DNA from: Ilumatobacteraceae bacterium
GTDB lineage: Bacteria > Actinomycetota > Acidimicrobiia > Acidimicrobiales > Ilumatobacteraceae
NCBI GenBank assembly: GCA_025463305.1
Contig: JAOBWK010000004.1
Span: 1 to 23,901 of the forward strand
Reading direction: 5' to 3'
DNA: 23,901 nt
Shown: piece by piece, positions 21,892 through 23,901 of the stretch
How positions within the stretch are numbered: position 1 is the first letter of the stretch
Layout: each line of letters opens with the position of its first letter
Notes under the pieces: generated by a model
Database searches by the model: none
The model's input: the letters and a program-made list of their open reading frames with translations, nothing else
What the model was told of the DNA's origin: nothing
Made by a program: the position numbers and the translations under genes

Positions 21892-23184
21892 GTGGCCGTG
21901 GCAAAACGGTTCTACATCGAGACACTGGGTTGCCCCAAGAACCAGGTCGACTCCGACAAGTTGGTGGGCACGCTGCTCGCCGACGGCATGGTGTCCACCG
22001 AGGATCCCGGCCTCGCCGACCTCGTCGTCGTCAACACGTGCGCCTTCATCGGTGAGGCCCGGCAGGAGTCGATCGACACCATCCTCACGCTCGAGGGCCA
22101 GCGCCGCGACGGCTCCCGCCTCGTGGTCACCGGCTGCATGGCCGAGCGCTACGGCGACGAGCTCACCGAGGCCATGCCGGAGATCGACCTGGTGGCCGGC
22201 TTCGGTGCCCACCTCCACGACGACCACGGGGGCCACGGCCCGGTGGCGACGGCCACGGCGACCGCGGTCGAGATCGGCCGCAAGCCGTCGCTGCCCGACT
22301 TCGACCTGCTCAACCTGCCCCGGCCCCGCTCGTCGCGGCCGTGGGCCTACGTCAAGGTCGCCGAGGGCTGCGACCGGGCGTGCGGCTTCTGCGCCATCCC
22401 CAGCTTCCGAGGCCCGCAGCGGTCGCGCTCCATCGAGACCATCCTGGACGAGGTCGAGCAGCTCGACGCCCAGGAGATCGTGCTGGTCGCCCAGGACCTG
22501 GCCGCCTTCGGGCGGGACCAGGGGGTGGGGGAGCGCTCGATCGTGCTGCTGGTGCGGGCGGTGGCCGAGCGGGTCCGCCGCACCCGCCTGCTCTACCTGT
22601 ACCCGTCGGACCTGACCGACGGCCTCATCGACGCCATCATCGCCACCGAGGTCCCGTACTTCGACCTGTCGCTCCAGCACGTGTCGCCGCCGCTGGTGCG
22701 GCGCATGCGGCGGTGGGGCCACGGCGACAAGTTCCTGGCCCGCATCGCCGACATCCGGGCCCGGGCCCCCGAGGCCGCCTTCCGCTCCAACTTCATCGTC
22801 GGCTACCCCGGCGAGACCGAGGAGGACCACGACCACCTGCTGCGGTTCGTGGAGGAGGCCGAGGTCGACTGGTGCGGGTTCTTCGCCTACTCGCCGGAGG
22901 ACGGCACCTACGCCGCCGACCTCGACGGCCAGGTCGACACCGAGCTGGTGGGGGAGCGCCTCGCCGAGCTGCGCGAGCTCCAGGACGCCATCACGGCGAG
23001 AAAACGTGACGAACTGCTCGGCTCGACGGTCGAAGTCCTGGTGGACACGCCCGGCATCGCACGCTCGCACCGCGAGGCACCCGAGATCGACGGGATCATC
23101 ACCGTTCCCGAGCACCTACCGGCTGGTAGCTTCGCCACGTTGACCGTGACCGGCGCCCTCGGGCCCGACCTCGAGGCCTCCTGA
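21892..23184 (+). CDS. rimO: Ribosomal protein S12 methylthiotransferase
   Basis: RimO adds a methylthio group to an Asp of ribosomal protein S12 using two iron-sulfur clusters and SAM. The N-terminal UPF0004 domain supplies Cys14 (LGCPKNQVDSD), Cys50 (VVNTC) and Cys82 (TGCMAERYG) for one cluster. The radical-SAM core has CxxxCxxC at Cys160, Cys164 and Cys167 (EGCDRACGFCAIPSFRG). LGCPKNxVDS and the SFRGPQRSR block separate RimO from MiaB. A TRAM-like C-terminal domain follows (about 365-430). The product has 430 residues, normal length. GTG 21892 and GTG 21898 are both possible; the second is better spaced from the -10. It is 1 base from pgsA, so they are coupled. Confidence 0.95.
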   Translation: MAVAKRFYIETLGCPKNQVDSDKLVGTLLADGMVSTEDPGLADLVVVNTCAFIGEARQESIDTILTLEGQRRDGSRLVVTGCMAERYGDELTEAMPEIDLVAGFGAHLHDDHGGHGPVATATATAVEIGRKPSLPDFDLLNLPRPRSSRPWAYVKVAEGCDRACGFCAIPSFRGPQRSRSIETILDEVEQLDAQEIVLVAQDLAAFGRDQGVGERSIVLLVRAVAERVRRTRLLYLYPSDLTDGLIDAIIATEVPYFDLSLQHVSPPLVRRMRRWGHGDKFLARIADIRARAPEAAFRSNFIVGYPGETEEDHDHLLRFVEEAEVDWCGFFAYSPEDGTYAADLDGQVDTELVGERLAELRELQDAITARKRDELLGSTVEVLVDTPGIARSHREAPEIDGIITVPEHLPAGSFATLTVTGALGPDLEAS

Positions 23185-23185
23185 C

Positions 23186-23803
23186 GTGACCCTGCCGCTC
23201 CCCGAGCCCGACGCCCTCGGCCCCGTGCCGATCGACGACCGCTACGGGCCCGGCGCCCTGCTGACGCCGGCCAACGCCATCACGATGCTGCGGCTCGTCC
23301 TGTCGCCGGCGCTGCTGGTCCTGGTGGTCCGCGACCCCACGTCGTGGGCCACGTTCGCCTTCTGGACCGTGCTGGCCTTCAGCGACGGCATCGACGGCCA
23401 CCTGGCCCGGCGCCACGGCACCACCCGCTCGGGCGCCTTCCTCGACCCGCTGGCCGACAAGGTCCTGGTCCTCGGGGCGCTGTTCGCCCTCGTCGCCGCC
23501 GGCCGGTTCTGGATCGTGCCGGTCGTCCTGATCGCCATCCGGGAGGTCGCCATCAGCGCCTACCGGACCCGGCTGGCCCGCGACGGCCTCGCCGTCCCGG
23601 CCCGGTTCACCGGCAAGGTCAAGACCATCGTCCAGGAGTTCGCCGTGGCCTTCGCCGTCTGGCCGCTCACCGGCGACTTCGAGCTGCTCGCCCTGGTCAC
23701 GCTGTGGGTGGCGGTCGGGCTGACCTGGTTCTCCGGGGCCCAGTACCTGCTCGACGGGCGCAGCGCCGCCACCACCCTGGGCCGACGCACCGCCTCGGTC
23801 TGA
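23186..23803 (+). CDS. pgsA: CDP-alcohol phosphatidyltransferase, probable phosphatidylglycerophosphate synthase
   Basis: This membrane enzyme of phospholipid synthesis transfers a phosphatidyl group from CDP-diacylglycerol to an alcohol, here probably glycerol-3-phosphate. The 205-residue product shows the family motif: Asp67, Asp70-Gly71, Ala74-Arg75, Gly83, Asp87 and Asp91 (in SDGIDGHLAR and SGAFLDPLADK). The gap between the AR and G elements is 7 residues, one less than I expect for the family (8-9). Several hydrophobic helices follow (for example FWIVPVVLIAIREVAISAY). The N-terminus has about 25 extra hydrophilic residues before the first helix. GTG 23186 follows the rimO stop by one base, an arrangement known in actinobacteria, which supports the name; a cardiolipin or phosphatidylinositol-phosphate synthase cannot be excluded. 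Confidence 0.88.
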   Translation: MTLPLPEPDALGPVPIDDRYGPGALLTPANAITMLRLVLSPALLVLVVRDPTSWATFAFWTVLAFSDGIDGHLARRHGTTRSGAFLDPLADKVLVLGALFALVAAGRFWIVPVVLIAIREVAISAYRTRLARDGLAVPARFTGKVKTIVQEFAVAFAVWPLTGDFELLALVTLWVAVGLTWFSGAQYLLDGRSAATTLGRRTASV

Positions 23804-23901
23804 CCTCGCCGGTCCCGCCCGACGGCGGCTGATCGATCCGACCAGCGCGAGCGACGCCTGGGCCGCAGATCGCGCACCCCACACGGGTGATCGGCGCGAA
23901 G
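23804..23901. other. Trailing intergenic sequence, no gene seen
   Basis: The last 98 bases after pgsA hold no supported coding start. I see short inverted GC repeats but no terminator with a T tract. Frames running leftward through here are antisense to pgsA. The next backbone gene probably begins beyond the window. Confidence 0.5.

Noticed and set aside
21802..23115. Minus-strand open frame of over 400 codons opposite rimO
   Set aside because: It is an antisense shadow of rimO: no domain, no start context and composition typical of such frames.

Overview
This window is a very GC-rich (my estimate, near 70%) bacterial chromosome segment. Its gene order, its codon use and its families (PNPase, M16 protease, DapB, DapA, RNase J, FtsK, RimO and PgsA on one strand) indicate an actinobacterium. 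The Thr/Ser-rich lipoprotein linkers, the RLxDTR-type repeats of the secreted protein and the diiron/TetR and acyl-CoA ligase genes make me favour the class Acidimicrobiia (Ilumatobacter-like). That assignment is inference.

Backbone: the plus-strand genes pnp (3' part only, cut by the window edge), M16 peptidase, dapB, dapA, rnj, ftsK, rimO and pgsA follow the order known from other actinobacteria such as Streptomyces and Mycobacterium. They serve RNA turnover (PNPase, RNase J), diaminopimelate/lysine synthesis (DapA makes the product that DapB reduces), chromosome segregation (FtsK), ribosomal protein S12 modification (RimO) and phospholipid synthesis (PgsA). Small extra genes sit inside this backbone: a lipoprotein of unknown role between rnj and ftsK, and an SMP-30/gluconolactonase-like gene between ftsK and rimO.

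Accessory region: between dapB and dapA lies about 11.7 kb (3251-14908) of unrelated genes on both strands. In order they are a secreted propeller-like protein with three C-terminal RLxDTR repeats; tpx with an upstream DedA-like membrane protein (minus strand); a fatty acyl-CoA ligase (plus); a DinB-like/TIGR03086-type protein (minus); a three-gene polar amino-acid ABC transporter; a TetR regulator overlapping a diiron ferritin-like oxygenase gene; a 5'-truncated universal stress protein remnant (minus); and a Tam-like methyltransferase.

Most distinctive observations: (1) the ABC permease appears to carry an N-terminal CD225/dispanin-like membrane domain; (2) TetR has a textbook promoter (perfect TTGACA, 17-bp spacer) with a 14-bp perfect palindrome inside the spacer and an ATG at the expected +1, so it is probably leaderless and autoregulated; (3) a TAnnnT -10 hexamer lies 6-8 nt from the start of at least six genes, a leaderless-transcription signature; (4) the M16 peptidase reading frame has no ATG/GTG/TTG at its 5' end; (5) the universal stress protein remnant ends in an AT-rich promoter patch with two direct repeats one helical turn apart.

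No stretch of 300 bases lacks a gene. The longest gaps are 14909-15044 (nothing convincing beyond a ribosome binding site and a short palindrome), 11975-12093 (hairpin, then promoter/operator) and 9150-9247 (divergent promoters). I saw no rRNA, tRNA, CRISPR array or insertion sequence. No single undescribed system is proven here; the permease fusion and the TetR-diiron unit are the best leads.
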